Assembly: GCF_001662305.1 (NCBI RefSeq)
Contig: NZ_BDEP01000007.1
Span: forward strand, 1-64,000
Direction: 5' to 3'
Source: Halomonas caseinilytica
GTDB taxonomy: Bacteria > Pseudomonadota > Gammaproteobacteria > Pseudomonadales > Halomonadaceae
DNA: 64,000 nucleotides
The translations under genes and the position numbers were made by a program. Shown here piece by piece: positions 8,855 through 17,262 of the stretch. Below the pieces are notes generated by a model. It did not search any database and was not told the DNA's origin. It worked only from the letters and a program-made list of their open reading frames with translations. Position 1 is the stretch's first letter, and each line of letters starts with the position of its first letter.

Positions 8855-9331
8855 TCACCCACCGTCTGCGGCGCGTTCCAGGTCGGCGATGATGAGTTTT
8901 TCCATCTGCATCATCGCCTCCATGGTCCGCCGGGCGCGCTCGGGATCGGGGTCACTGAGCAGTTCATGCATCCGAGTGGGCACCACCTGCCAGCGAAGCC
9001 CCCAACGGTCCTCGAGCCAGCCGCACTGGATCGTGCGACCACCCGCGCTCAGCGCTTCCCAGTAGTGATCCACCTCGGCCTGGTCGGCGCAATCGACATG
9101 TAACGACACCGCCTCGTTGAACGGCACGCCGGGGCCACCGTTCAGTCCGGCGTAACGCGCACCGTCCAGGGTAAACTCGACGAGCAGCACCTCGCCGGCC
9201 GACACGCTCGGCGTCTCGGTCGGCGCCTTCACCACCCGCTCGATGCGGGAATCGGGAAATACCGAGACGTAGAAGCGAGCCGCTTCTTCCGCCTGACCAT
9301 CGAACCACAGGAAGGGAGTGATCCGCTGCAT
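8855..9331 (-). CDS. VOC-superfamily protein (PhnB/YjdN-like)
   Basis: A 158-aa protein of the vicinal oxygen chelate fold, PhnB-like branch (often labelled 3-demethylubiquinone-9 3-methyltransferase domain). Diagnostic parts: ITPFLWFDGQAEEAARFYVSVF at the start, GGPGVPFNEAVSLHV in the middle and GWLEDRWGLRWQVVP. It has no methyltransferase SAM-binding motif, so that label should not be taken as a function. A strong GAGGAGG precedes the ATG. The next gene upstream encodes another small DUF protein; pairs of this kind are common, with unknown role. Confidence 0.8.
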   Translation of the reverse strand: MQRITPFLWFDGQAEEAARFYVSVFPDSRIERVVKAPTETPSVSAGEVLLVEFTLDGARYAGLNGGPGVPFNEAVSLHVDCADQAEVDHYWEALSAGGRTIQCGWLEDRWGLRWQVVPTRMHELLSDPDPERARRTMEAMMQMEKLIIADLERAADGG

Positions 9332-9393
9332 GAAAGCCTCCTCTCGATAGGCTGGCCTGCCGCTTGATGAACCAGAAGGAACAACAGGACTGG

Positions 9394-9747
9394 CTATTCG
9401 TCGAAAATGACCTCGAACCCCCCATAGATTAGCCGCTTGCCGTCGAAGGGCATGGGATTGACGTCGGGCTGCAGACGCGGATCTTCCATGAGTTTGGGCA
9501 TGGCCTGATCGCGTACCTCGCGCGAAGGCCAGAGGATCCAGCCAAAGACAACGGTTTCATCCGGCTGACGCTTCACGGCCATGGGAAAGGAGGTGACTTC
9601 GCCCTCGGGCACGTCATCGCCCCAGCATTCCACCAGCTTGAGAACGCCGTATTCCTTGAATACCGCCGCACAATCGCGGACATGCTGCAGGTATTTTTCC
9701 CGATTGGCAGTAGGAACGGCAGCCACGAACCCATCGACATATGTCAT
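9394..9747 (-). CDS. DUF1428-family protein (YbaA-like)
   Basis: Cytoplasmic protein of 117 aa with the typical DUF1428 start TYVDGFVAAVP, the central CWGDDVPEGEVTSFPMAVK and FGWILWPS, and the end FDGKRLIYGGFE. The fold is an alpha/beta dimeric barrel; the function is unknown. I start it at 9747 rather than at the longer frame because GGGGAG precedes this ATG and family members begin M-x-Y-V-D-G. It is followed 62 bp downstream by the VOC protein. Confidence 0.82.
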   Translation of the reverse strand: MTYVDGFVAAVPTANREKYLQHVRDCAAVFKEYGVLKLVECWGDDVPEGEVTSFPMAVKRQPDETVVFGWILWPSREVRDQAMPKLMEDPRLQPDVNPMPFDGKRLIYGGFEVIFDE

Positions 9748-9934
9748 GTTGTGCTCCCCTGTTCGACATTGAAATGACGCGCGACGACAGACATTGCCGT
9801 CGCTGCCTTCATGGGTCGTTTCGGGAACACGCAAATCGACAAGCTCTGCGGCATGGTCATATGCCCTTTGGGGTACTGCCCTGCTACCGGGCCTCGGCTA
9901 GACTGACGGTTTTCGATCATCAGACGAACGCCCC

Positions 9935-10840
9935 ATGTCATCCGCTCTCGAACAACGCGCCCTCAAGGTATCCATCGTCATGACCCTGCTGGTTTCGAGC
10001 CTCGGGGTCACCTTCGGCTTACTGGCAGGGTCCCGGTCGATTCTCTTCGATGGGGTCTTCTCGACCATCGACGCGGCCATGTCGACGCTGGCACTGGTGG
10101 TCACGCGGCTGATCGCCCGGGAGGTCAGCCAGCGCTTCCAGCACGGCTACTGGCATCTGGAACCGCTGGTGGCGGCACTCAACGGTGCCATCCTGCTGTT
10201 GCTGTGCTTCTATGCCTTCCTCAATGCCGTCCAAGGGCTGATGACCGGCGGCCATGAGCTGGCCTTTGGCCTGGCGAGCGTCTATGCCGTGGTCGTGGCC
10301 GCCGTCTGCTTCTCCATGACCGCCTATCAACGCCGCCTCAATCGTCGCATCGACTCGGAGTTCGTGCGCATCGACATGCATAGCTGGCTGATGGCAGCGC
10401 TGATCACCAGCGCCCTGCTGGCAGCCTTCATCGTCGCCTTGATCCTCCAGCGCACGCCCTACGCCCATCTCACGCCCTACGTCGATTCGCTGCTGCTGAC
10501 GATCCTGACGGTGGCCTTCATGCCGGTGCCCATCGGCATCATGCGTCGGGCCATGAAGGAGGTGTTTCTGATCGCACCGAGCGCCATCGACCGGGAAGTG
10601 CATGCGGCCATGGCCCCGGTGATGGAACGCGAAGGGCTGCTCGACTACCGCAGCCACGTGGCCAAGAGCGGTCGTGGCCACTTCATCGAGATTCACATCG
10701 TCACCACCCCGGAGTTCGCTGCCGAACGCGGGGTGGCCGAGCTCGACGAGGTCCGCGAGGCAATTGCCACCGGGTTGAGCATCCCTGCCGAGCATCGCTG
10801 GTTCACCGTAGCGTTTACCGCCGATACACGCTGGCTCTAG
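9935..10840 (+). CDS. Cation diffusion facilitator family transporter
   Basis: Inner-membrane metal/proton antiporter-type protein (301 aa) with six predicted membrane segments (first at about 12-30, last ending near 200) and a C-terminal cytoplasmic domain (about 205-301) ending in VAFTADTRWL. The segment LLAGSRSILFDGVFSTIDAAMS corresponds to TM2 with the conserved Ser-D region, and D at the PYVDSLL position to TM5. The substrate (Zn, Fe, Mn or other) cannot be told. No clear ribosome binding site is seen before the ATG. Confidence 0.8.
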   Translation: MSSALEQRALKVSIVMTLLVSSLGVTFGLLAGSRSILFDGVFSTIDAAMSTLALVVTRLIAREVSQRFQHGYWHLEPLVAALNGAILLLLCFYAFLNAVQGLMTGGHELAFGLASVYAVVVAAVCFSMTAYQRRLNRRIDSEFVRIDMHSWLMAALITSALLAAFIVALILQRTPYAHLTPYVDSLLLTILTVAFMPVPIGIMRRAMKEVFLIAPSAIDREVHAAMAPVMEREGLLDYRSHVAKSGRGHFIEIHIVTTPEFAAERGVAELDEVREAIATGLSIPAEHRWFTVAFTADTRWL

Positions 10841-10948
10841 TGGAATAGTATCTGAGCGAATATAGTGCCGGCGCTCGCGACGAGGAACCTCTCGGCACGG
10901 GCTCCTGTCGCAGGGCGTGAAAGGCCATGCCATGGAACAGGAGCCAAG

Positions 10949-11362
10949 ATGCCGACTTTTCATAACGACGCCACCCTGCCGACGCCGACCTTCCCCGGCA
11001 GCCATGTCGTGCTGGACGATCGCTATGTGTACCTCTCCGGCCTGACGGCGGCCGACATTCAGGGCAGCGAGGCCATTCTCGGCGACGTGGGCGAGGAGAC
11101 CCGCTGGATCATGCGTCGCGTGCAGCATCTGCTCGATTCAGTGGACTGCACGCTGGCCGACATCGTGCGCGCCGATGTACATCTGACCGACCTCGAGAAG
11201 GTCCATGACCTGGATGCGGCCTACGCCGACTTCTTCGAGTCGCCACATTACCCGGCCCGCACCTGCACCCAGTCACCGGCCTTGCTGGACGGTGCCAACG
11301 TCGAGATCACCCTGGTGGCACGACGCTCGGACGATGACGACCTCGCCGTCAACCGAGGATGA
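10949..11362 (+). CDS. RidA-family protein
   Basis: Member of the YjgF/YER057c/RidA family (137 aa), trimeric enamine/imine deaminase type. The family signature near the C-terminus is present: YPARTCTQ with the conserved Arg (about 107), then VEITLVA. The segment VYLSGLTAADIQG fits the early beta strands. A start at 10949 has AGGAG about seven bases upstream; a longer frame has none. The stop region overlaps the convergent LysE-type gene by 14 bp. Confidence 0.82.
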   Translation: MPTFHNDATLPTPTFPGSHVVLDDRYVYLSGLTAADIQGSEAILGDVGEETRWIMRRVQHLLDSVDCTLADIVRADVHLTDLEKVHDLDAAYADFFESPHYPARTCTQSPALLDGANVEITLVARRSDDDDLAVNRG

Positions 11363-11951
11363 AGAACACGCAGGCCGCGGTGAGCGCGCCCATGGTGCCG
11401 TTGAAGATCCGCCATGAGCGTGGCCCCTTGAGCCAGCGACCGATGGCCATGCCGAACCCTGCCCACAGGGAAATGCAGGGCAGCGCCACCAGCTCGGCGA
11501 AGGCAGCCAGCAGCAGCGCATTGACAACCGTATTGCCCCCTTCCGGCAGGAAGCTCGCCATCAGCGTCAGCCCCATGACCCACGCCTTGGGATTGGCAAA
11601 CTGGAAGGCCGCCGCCTGCCAGAACCCGAAGGGCCGCCCCTCGACATCATCGAACTCGGGCGGCGGCGCGGTGGCGATCTTCCAGGCCAGGTACAACAGA
11701 TACAGACTGCCGATGACCTGCAGCGCCGTCTGCACCATCGGATAGCGCTCGAAGACGATGCCAAGCCCCAGGGCGACGGCGGCAAACAGCACGAAGCATC
11801 CGCCGAGGATGCCCAGCAGATGCGGCATGGTACGCCGAAAGCCATAGTTGGCGCCGGAGGCGGTCAGCATCACGTTGTTGGGGCCGGGCGTGATGGTCAT
11901 CGAGATCATGAACAGGGTCACCGGGCCCAGAAGCGTCAGGGTGTCCATCAT
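11349..11951 (-). CDS. LysE/RhtB-family amino-acid exporter
   Basis: Inner-membrane exporter (about 200 aa, six hydrophobic segments) with the LysE-family N-terminal signature ITPGPNNVMLTASGANYGFRRTMPHLLG (about 20-47) and PKAWVMGLTLMASF in the middle. It probably exports an amino acid or homoserine-like compound. It is transcribed divergently from a MocR regulator, a pairing that suggests control of the exporter by that regulator. The start is uncertain: two adjacent ATGs (11951, 11948) exist with no clear ribosome binding site. Confidence 0.85.
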   Translation of the reverse strand: MMDTLTLLGPVTLFMISMTITPGPNNVMLTASGANYGFRRTMPHLLGILGGCFVLFAAVALGLGIVFERYPMVQTALQVIGSLYLLYLAWKIATAPPPEFDDVEGRPFGFWQAAAFQFANPKAWVMGLTLMASFLPEGGNTVVNALLLAAFAELVALPCISLWAGFGMAIGRWLKGPRSWRIFNGTMGALTAACVFFILG

Positions 11952-11952
11952 T

Positions 11953-11966
11953 TTGTACCCATACAA
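11953..11966. promoter_or_regulatory. Inverted repeat next to exporter start, candidate regulator site
   Basis: TTGTA-CCCA-TACAA is a perfect 5-bp inverted repeat immediately upstream of the LysE-type start codon. Its outer bases TTGT...ACAA recur in the second dyad at 12038-12054, which overlaps the start of the divergent MocR gene. That both divergent genes carry a similar dyad is consistent with binding of the MocR protein; this is inference. Confidence 0.4.
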
Positions 11967-12037
11967 TCAAGGCGGATTGGGTTAACTTTTCGCATTTCTC
12001 TGAGCATAATGGGGACAAATTTGGCGTCAAAGGTTTT

Positions 12038-12054
12038 ATTGTCACCATGACAAT
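12038..12054. promoter_or_regulatory. 7-bp inverted repeat over the MocR start codon
   Basis: ATTGTCA-CCA-TGACAAT, a perfect dyad centred on the ATG at 12047. Binding here would block translation initiation region transcription of the regulator gene itself, so it is a good candidate autoregulatory operator. It shares TTGT...ACAA with the dyad at 11953-11966. Confidence 0.45.
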
Positions 12055-13441
12055 CTGGACACCCGAGCTACCCGAAGACGGCCCGCGCTACCGTCGCATT
12101 GCTGACGCCATGGCCGATGCCATTACCCGAGGTGAACTCGCACCGGGCGAACGCCTGCCGCCCCAGCGCCGGCTCGCCGACCAGCTCGGCGTGACCATCG
12201 GCACCATCACCCGCGCCTACGCCGAGGCCCAACGCCAGGGATGGGTGGAATCCCGGGTCGGCAGCGGCACCTATGTGCGGCACCGGGAGGCCGAATCGAC
12301 GGCCACCTTTCGCGCCGGCCAGCCGGTCGAGAACGGCGTCGTCGACATGAGCATGAGCCTGCCACCGCCCCACCCGCTGCGCCCGCAAGGGCTGCGCGAC
12401 ACCCTGCTCACCCTGGCCGAGGATTCGGCGAGCCTGCAGCGCGCCGTGGACTACCAGCCGGAATACGGCCTGGAAGGGCATCGCCACCAGCTCGCCGAGT
12501 GGCTCGGTCGGCTGGGCATGTCGGCCAACCCCGACTCGCTGGTCATCACCCAGGGCGGCCAGCATGGCCTGACGCTCGCCCTCCAGGCCCTGACGCGGCC
12601 GGGAGAGCTGGTCGCCGCCGATGCCCTCACCTACCCTGGCTTCATCGGCGCGGCCCGACAGGCGCACCTCAAGCTGCTGGGCGTGCCGCTGGACGAACAG
12701 GGCATGGATATCGACGCTCTGGCGCGCCTCTGCGCCCGCCAACCGCCACGGCTCGTCTATACCACACCGGAGCAGAACAACCCGACCGGAGCCTGCCTCA
12801 CCGAGGCGCGTCGGGAACGACTGGTCGCCCTGGCTCGCGAGCACGATTTCTGGCTCATCGAGGACAACGTCCAGTATCTACCCGAGGCCGACCGGGGCAC
12901 GCCGTTGATCGAGCTGGCCCCGGAACGAACCCTGCGCATCTTCAGTACCTCCAAGGTGCTGGCCGGCGGTCTGCGCATCGGCACCCTGGAGCTTCCCGAA
13001 CCGCTGCTGGGGCGAATCGGCAGTGCCCTGCGCGCCCAGACCTGGATGGTGCCACCGCTGATGGTGGAGACGACCTGCCGCTGGATCGCCAGCGACGCCA
13101 GCCGCCGCTTGCTCGACTGGCAGACCCGCGAACTCGAGGCCCGTCAGCGCCTGGCCCGACAACGACTGGCGAATTACCCGACCAGCGGCCGCGAGCGCTC
13201 CTCCAATCTCTGGGTCACCCTGCCCGCCGGCCGACGGGGCAGCGAGGTTCAGGAACTGCTCGCCCAACGCGGCGTGCGTGTCTCGACGCCGGAACCCTTT
13301 TGCGTGGGCAGCGAGCCAGCTCCCCAGGCGCTGCGCCTCTGTCTGGGGCCACCGGCAAGCCAGGAAGAACTCGACCGAGGCCTGTGCATCATTCTCGAGA
13401 CGTTGGCGGAGCCGCCCTGCTCACCCTGGCACACCATGTAA
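12047..13441 (+). CDS. MocR-type regulator (GntR HTH plus PLP aminotransferase domain)
   Basis: Transcriptional regulator of 464 aa. An N-terminal GntR winged helix (about 12-75: RYRRIADAMADAI, GERLPPQRRLADQLGVTIGTITRAYAEAQRQGWVESRVGSGTYV) is joined to a fold-type I aminotransferase-like domain. PLP would be held by Lys in FSTSKVLAGGLRIG (about 304); the PLP-contact segments TPEQNNPTG and LIEDNVQY are present. Such proteins sense an amino acid or PLP derivative. It is divergent from the LysE-type exporter, the probable target. Confidence 0.9.
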   Translation: MTIWTPELPEDGPRYRRIADAMADAITRGELAPGERLPPQRRLADQLGVTIGTITRAYAEAQRQGWVESRVGSGTYVRHREAESTATFRAGQPVENGVVDMSMSLPPPHPLRPQGLRDTLLTLAEDSASLQRAVDYQPEYGLEGHRHQLAEWLGRLGMSANPDSLVITQGGQHGLTLALQALTRPGELVAADALTYPGFIGAARQAHLKLLGVPLDEQGMDIDALARLCARQPPRLVYTTPEQNNPTGACLTEARRERLVALAREHDFWLIEDNVQYLPEADRGTPLIELAPERTLRIFSTSKVLAGGLRIGTLELPEPLLGRIGSALRAQTWMVPPLMVETTCRWIASDASRRLLDWQTRELEARQRLARQRLANYPTSGRERSSNLWVTLPAGRRGSEVQELLAQRGVRVSTPEPFCVGSEPAPQALRLCLGPPASQEELDRGLCIILETLAEPPCSPWHTM

Positions 13442-13684
13442 CCCACGCTCGGTTCACCCTGATTCAACGACGCCGGGCTAGCACCTGCCACACGACCGAA
13501 CTCCGCCGCGTCGCCATTCACGCGCTCGCAGGTTCCGAGCCCGCTCCCCGGCACGCCTCTGTCCCCGCGCCGGCAACGACAGCCCCCGCTTGCCCATTCT
13601 CGAGATTCCCCCTACACATGGCCTAGGCAATGTCTGAAAAGTGCCAGCGAAAAGCAGCACCATACACAACAGGGATGCATCGAC

Positions 13685-15463
13685 GTGGCAGGCGAGCCGA
13701 AAACAAGCCATGCAAGCGACCCCGAACAGCCGGTTCAGGGGGCACGGGGCATGCTGCGTTTTCTCGGCCTGGTGGTGCTGGGCGCGCTGATCGGTGGCCT
13801 GGCAGCGCTTGCCGCCGTGGGCTTCGTGAGCGCGGTGCTCTGGCTCAACGACGCGCTGTTGATCTCGCCGCGCGGACGCATGATGTTCGCTCACCCCGAG
13901 GCGCTGGCCATCACCACCGTGCTGGTTCCCGCTCTCGGCGGCCTGGTGGTGGGACAACTGCACCGCGCCATCCGCGAGCGTCACCCCCACACCCCCGCCG
14001 ACGTGATTGCCGCCGTGCAGACGCGTCGCGGTCGTCTCCCGGCTCGGGCCGGGGTTCTCTCGGCACTGTCCGGGCTGGTCTCGCTCGGTGCCGGCGCTTC
14101 CGTGGGGCAGTACGGCCCCTTGGTGCACCTGGGCGCCAGCCTGGGCTCGCTGAGTGCCAGATGGCTCAGACTGGGACGCTCCGACGACAACGTGACCATC
14201 GCCTGCGGGGTGGCGGCGGCCATTGCCACGGCCTTTCACGCGCCGCTGGCCGGCATCGTCTTCGCGCACGAGGTGGTCCTGCGTCACTATGCGCTGCGAG
14301 CCTTCGCCCCGGTGGCGGCCGCCGCCATCGTCGGACACGTCATCGCCACCAACGTGCTGTCGAGCGGCGCCCTCTTCCACGTGAGCGACACTGCCGTCCC
14401 GCGTCCCTGGGAGTTTGCAGCCTTCATCGTCATCGGCGGTTTCGGTGCCCTGGTGGCCGGTGCCTACATGCATGCCATTCTCGCTGTCGGCCGCTGGGCT
14501 GGCCGGCTGCCGGTGGTGCCTTCGTTGCGCCCTGCCCTGGCCGGCGCGGCGCTCGGCCTCGTTGCCCTCTGGGTGCCGGACATTCTCGGCATGGGGCAGG
14601 AGACGCTGCGCTTCGCCACCATCGAAGGCGCCTTCGACGGCATCGAGCTGGTCACCGTCCTGCTGCTCAAGCTGGTCGCCACGGCACTGTGCATCGGCAT
14701 GGGCTTCGGCGGTGGCGTGTTCAGTCCTGCGCTGGTGATCGGTACGCTGTTCGGTGCGCTGTGCGGCACCCTGATCGGCAATGCCGGCCTGGCCGGCGAC
14801 ACCTTCGTCTTCTATGCCGTATGCGGCATGGTCGCGGTGACCGCGCCGGTGATCGGAGCCCCGCTGACCAGCTTGCTGATCGTCTTCGAACTCACCGGCA
14901 GCTACGTACTGACCACCGCCGCCCTGGCCAGCGTGACCCTGGCCAGCCCCATCGCCGCGCAACTGTTCGGCCGTTCACTTTTCGATATCCAGCTCGCCAA
15001 GCGCGGCCTGGATCTCTCGGCCGGACGTGGCCGGGCCCTGCTGCAGAGCGCTCGACTCAAGCACCTGCTGAGCCAGGACTGCGTGACCCTGCAACCGAGC
15101 ACGCGCATTGACGATGCCGTGGCAATCCTCGGCCATGGAGGTCACGGCGAGGCCTATCTGGTCGACGACAAGGGCCGCTATCGGGGCAGCGTGACACTGG
15201 CCGACCTCGAGGTCATGCGCGAACGCGACCGGGGGAGGCGCCAGGTCCGCGACTGCCCGCGCACCCCACGCCCAGTGCTGGGACCGGAAGCCTCGGTGTG
15301 GGAGGCCATGCACCAACTCCAGGACGTCACTGGCGAGGCGATCGCCGTGGTCGACGACAAGGCCGGCGATGCCTTCCTCGGCGTGGTCTATGAGGCAAGT
15401 ATCGCTCGCGCTTACCTGCAGCACAGCGAAGCACTGCGACGGGAGGAACATGGCACGGGTTGA
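13685..15463 (+). CDS. ClC-family chloride channel/transporter with CBS domains
   Basis: Integral membrane protein (592 aa): ClC core of about 10-11 membrane segments (25-445), then a cytoplasmic pair of CBS motifs (about 455-590). The GxFxP motif is present (GGGVFSP, about 345). The usual GREGP motif reads GQYGP (141-145), so the external gating Glu (E148 of E. coli ClC) is Tyr143; the GSGIP motif is replaced by TPADV, and the position of Tyr445 appears to be Ala in SPIAAQLF. Gating is thus probably unlike canonical exchangers. A GTG start at 13685 is used; support for it is modest. The stop overlaps the next gene by 14 bp. The stretch 13442-13684 before it holds no gene I can support. Confidence 0.85.
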   Translation: MAGEPKTSHASDPEQPVQGARGMLRFLGLVVLGALIGGLAALAAVGFVSAVLWLNDALLISPRGRMMFAHPEALAITTVLVPALGGLVVGQLHRAIRERHPHTPADVIAAVQTRRGRLPARAGVLSALSGLVSLGAGASVGQYGPLVHLGASLGSLSARWLRLGRSDDNVTIACGVAAAIATAFHAPLAGIVFAHEVVLRHYALRAFAPVAAAAIVGHVIATNVLSSGALFHVSDTAVPRPWEFAAFIVIGGFGALVAGAYMHAILAVGRWAGRLPVVPSLRPALAGAALGLVALWVPDILGMGQETLRFATIEGAFDGIELVTVLLLKLVATALCIGMGFGGGVFSPALVIGTLFGALCGTLIGNAGLAGDTFVFYAVCGMVAVTAPVIGAPLTSLLIVFELTGSYVLTTAALASVTLASPIAAQLFGRSLFDIQLAKRGLDLSAGRGRALLQSARLKHLLSQDCVTLQPSTRIDDAVAILGHGGHGEAYLVDDKGRYRGSVTLADLEVMRERDRGRRQVRDCPRTPRPVLGPEASVWEAMHQLQDVTGEAIAVVDDKAGDAFLGVVYEASIARAYLQHSEALRREEHGTG

Positions 15464-16586
15464 TCACGGCATACGCCGCGCCTGTTCTGGCGCGCTGCTC
15501 TGCATGATGCTCCTGCTGGCATCCTCGCCCCACGGCGATAACACCCCGGTCGACGCACTGACCGTGCTCAGTTGGGGCGGCGCCTATGAGCGGGCCCAGC
15601 AGCGCGCCCTGTTCGCACCTTTCACCGAGGTCACGGGCATTCCGGTGGAGGTCCATCAGTACGACGGCGATATCGCCGAGCTGCGCCACGCCGTGGCCGA
15701 AGGCAAGGTGCCCTGGGACCTGATCGACATGACCCGTAGCCAGGCCAAGTCCGCCTGCGCCGAGCAGCTGCTCGAGCCACTGTCGCCCGATCTGCCCGCT
15801 CCCGCGCCTGACGGTACCCCCGCCGAACGCGACTTCATCGACGGTGCCCTGAATCGCTGCTCCATCACCCACTCGGTCTTCGCCACCGTCGTCGCCTATC
15901 GCCGCGATGCCTTTCCCGGTCGGCGCCCCACCGAGATCGCCGATCTCTTCGACCAGCAGCGCTTCCCCGGCCCTCGCGCCCTGCAACGCACGCCCGCGGT
16001 CAACCTGGAGTGGGCGCTGCTCTCCTATGGCGTGCCTCGGGAAGAAATCTATCGGTTGCTCAGCACGCATCGTGGCCTCTCGCTCGCCTTCGAACGAATC
16101 GACAGCCTCGAAAACCTCCGTTGGTGGAAGGCCGGCGACACCCCGGTCCGACTGCTCGCTGACAACGAAGTGGTCATGGCCTCGGGCTACAATGGGCGCT
16201 TTTTCGACGCCATGATCAACCGCGACCTGCCTATCGACATTCTCTGGGACGGCCAGGTCCAGGAGCACGAAACCTGGGCTGTGCCCCGGTATGCTGCCCA
16301 TCCCGACATCGCCCGCGACTTCATCCGTTTCGCCACCTCCAGCGAACGGCAGGCCGCCCTGGCCCGGCTCATCCCCTACGGCCCCTCGCGTCGCTCGGCT
16401 ACCCTGCAAGTTACCCATCATCCCGACAGCGGCGTCGACATGCGCCTTCACATTCCCACCCATCCATTGAATGCCGAGCGCGCCATCACCAAGGACGACG
16501 ATTGGTACGCTCGCAGCCATGCCCGCATCGACGACTACTTCCAGAAGGCCCTGCTCGATGAGCGCAAGGACAGCGAGGCGCGGTGA
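15450..16586 (+). CDS. ABC-type extracellular solute-binding protein, polyamine type
   Basis: Periplasmic binding protein (378 aa) of the PotD/PotF group. After a signal peptide (hydrophobic 14-30, ...ALLCMMLLLASSPHG) comes LTVLSWGGAYERAQQRALFAPFTEVTGIPVEV, the usual start of this family, and WDLIDMTRSQ, NGRFFDA, WDGQ later. There are no ABC permease or ATPase genes next to it, so it is an orphan. Its start lies inside the end of the ClC gene (GGGAGG three bases before ATG), which argues for translational coupling to the channel, an unusual pairing. The ligand is unknown. Confidence 0.75.
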   Translation: MARVDHGIRRACSGALLCMMLLLASSPHGDNTPVDALTVLSWGGAYERAQQRALFAPFTEVTGIPVEVHQYDGDIAELRHAVAEGKVPWDLIDMTRSQAKSACAEQLLEPLSPDLPAPAPDGTPAERDFIDGALNRCSITHSVFATVVAYRRDAFPGRRPTEIADLFDQQRFPGPRALQRTPAVNLEWALLSYGVPREEIYRLLSTHRGLSLAFERIDSLENLRWWKAGDTPVRLLADNEVVMASGYNGRFFDAMINRDLPIDILWDGQVQEHETWAVPRYAAHPDIARDFIRFATSSERQAALARLIPYGPSRRSATLQVTHHPDSGVDMRLHIPTHPLNAERAITKDDDWYARSHARIDDYFQKALLDERKDSEAR

Positions 16587-16655
16587 GCAACTATCCGCGT
16601 TTCTTCATATCCCCTATCCTTCGACGGGTATCCACACTCTCGAGGGCAAGTGACC

Positions 16656-17075
16656 ATGTGGGATCAGCAAGAAATCCGCCTCGCGCCGCGTTCACGCGGC
16701 TTTCACCTGATCACCGAAGAGATCGTCGGGTCGGTTCCTCGACTGAGCACCTTGAAAAGGGGCCTGCTGCACCTGCAGCTTTTGCACACTTCCGCCTCGC
16801 TGACTCTCAACGAAAATGCCGACCCCGATGTACGCCACGACATGGATGCGTTCCTGCGGGATCGAATCCCGGGCGATCTGCCCTATTTTCGCCACACTAT
16901 GGAGGGGCCCGATGACATGCCCGCCCATATCGCGGCCAGCCTCTTCGGTAACCAGTTGACACTGGCCGTGCGTGACGGTCGTCTGGCACTCGGTACCTGG
17001 CAGGGCATCTGGCTCGGCGAGCATCGTGACCATGGCGGTCCCCGACGCCTGATCGCAACGCTCAACGGCGAGTGA
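16656..17075 (+). CDS. YjbQ/UPF0047 family protein
   Basis: Small cytoplasmic protein (139 aa) of the YjbQ family, for which a weak thiamine-phosphate synthase activity is described in E. coli. Signature elements: [28 protein letters not shown] (about 37-64, HTSASL and N-x-N) and the C-terminal [25 protein letters not shown] lies about nine bases upstream of the ATG at 16656. It is encoded 69 bp after the binding protein on the same strand; a functional link is not apparent. Confidence 0.85.
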   Translation: MWDQQEIRLAPRSRGFHLITEEIVGSVPRLSTLKRGLLHLQLLHTSASLTLNENADPDVRHDMDAFLRDRIPGDLPYFRHTMEGPDDMPAHIAASLFGNQLTLAVRDGRLALGTWQGIWLGEHRDHGGPRRLIATLNGE

Positions 17076-17154
17076 TCGTGCAACGCCGCCTCGCAGAGAA
17101 CGCCGGGCTCTCTGCCGCATGGTGATCATGGCTAGGCGCTTACCTCCCGAAACG

Positions 17155-17217
17155 GTAGAATCAATGGCCTAGCATCGGCAGGAATGTCAGCACACCATCT
17201 CGGCATGCCGATTCTAC
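17155..17217. other. Two overlapping, mutually exclusive hairpins before the kinase-like gene
   Basis: GTAGAATC (17155-17162) is complementary to GATTCTAC (17210-17217), and ATCGGCA (17174-17180) to TGCCGAT (17206-17212). The two right-hand arms share three bases, so only one full helix can form at a time. The structure ends just before the reading frame of the next gene. Confidence 0.4.
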
Positions 17218-17262
17218 TTGTCCTATGACCTGCTCCAAACAGGTCCCGAGAAGAGTCCGCTC

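Noticed and set aside
13478..14962. 494-codon open frame on the minus strand across the ClC gene
   Set aside because: Antisense to a clear membrane protein, composition rich in Gly, Arg, Gln and His, no motif.
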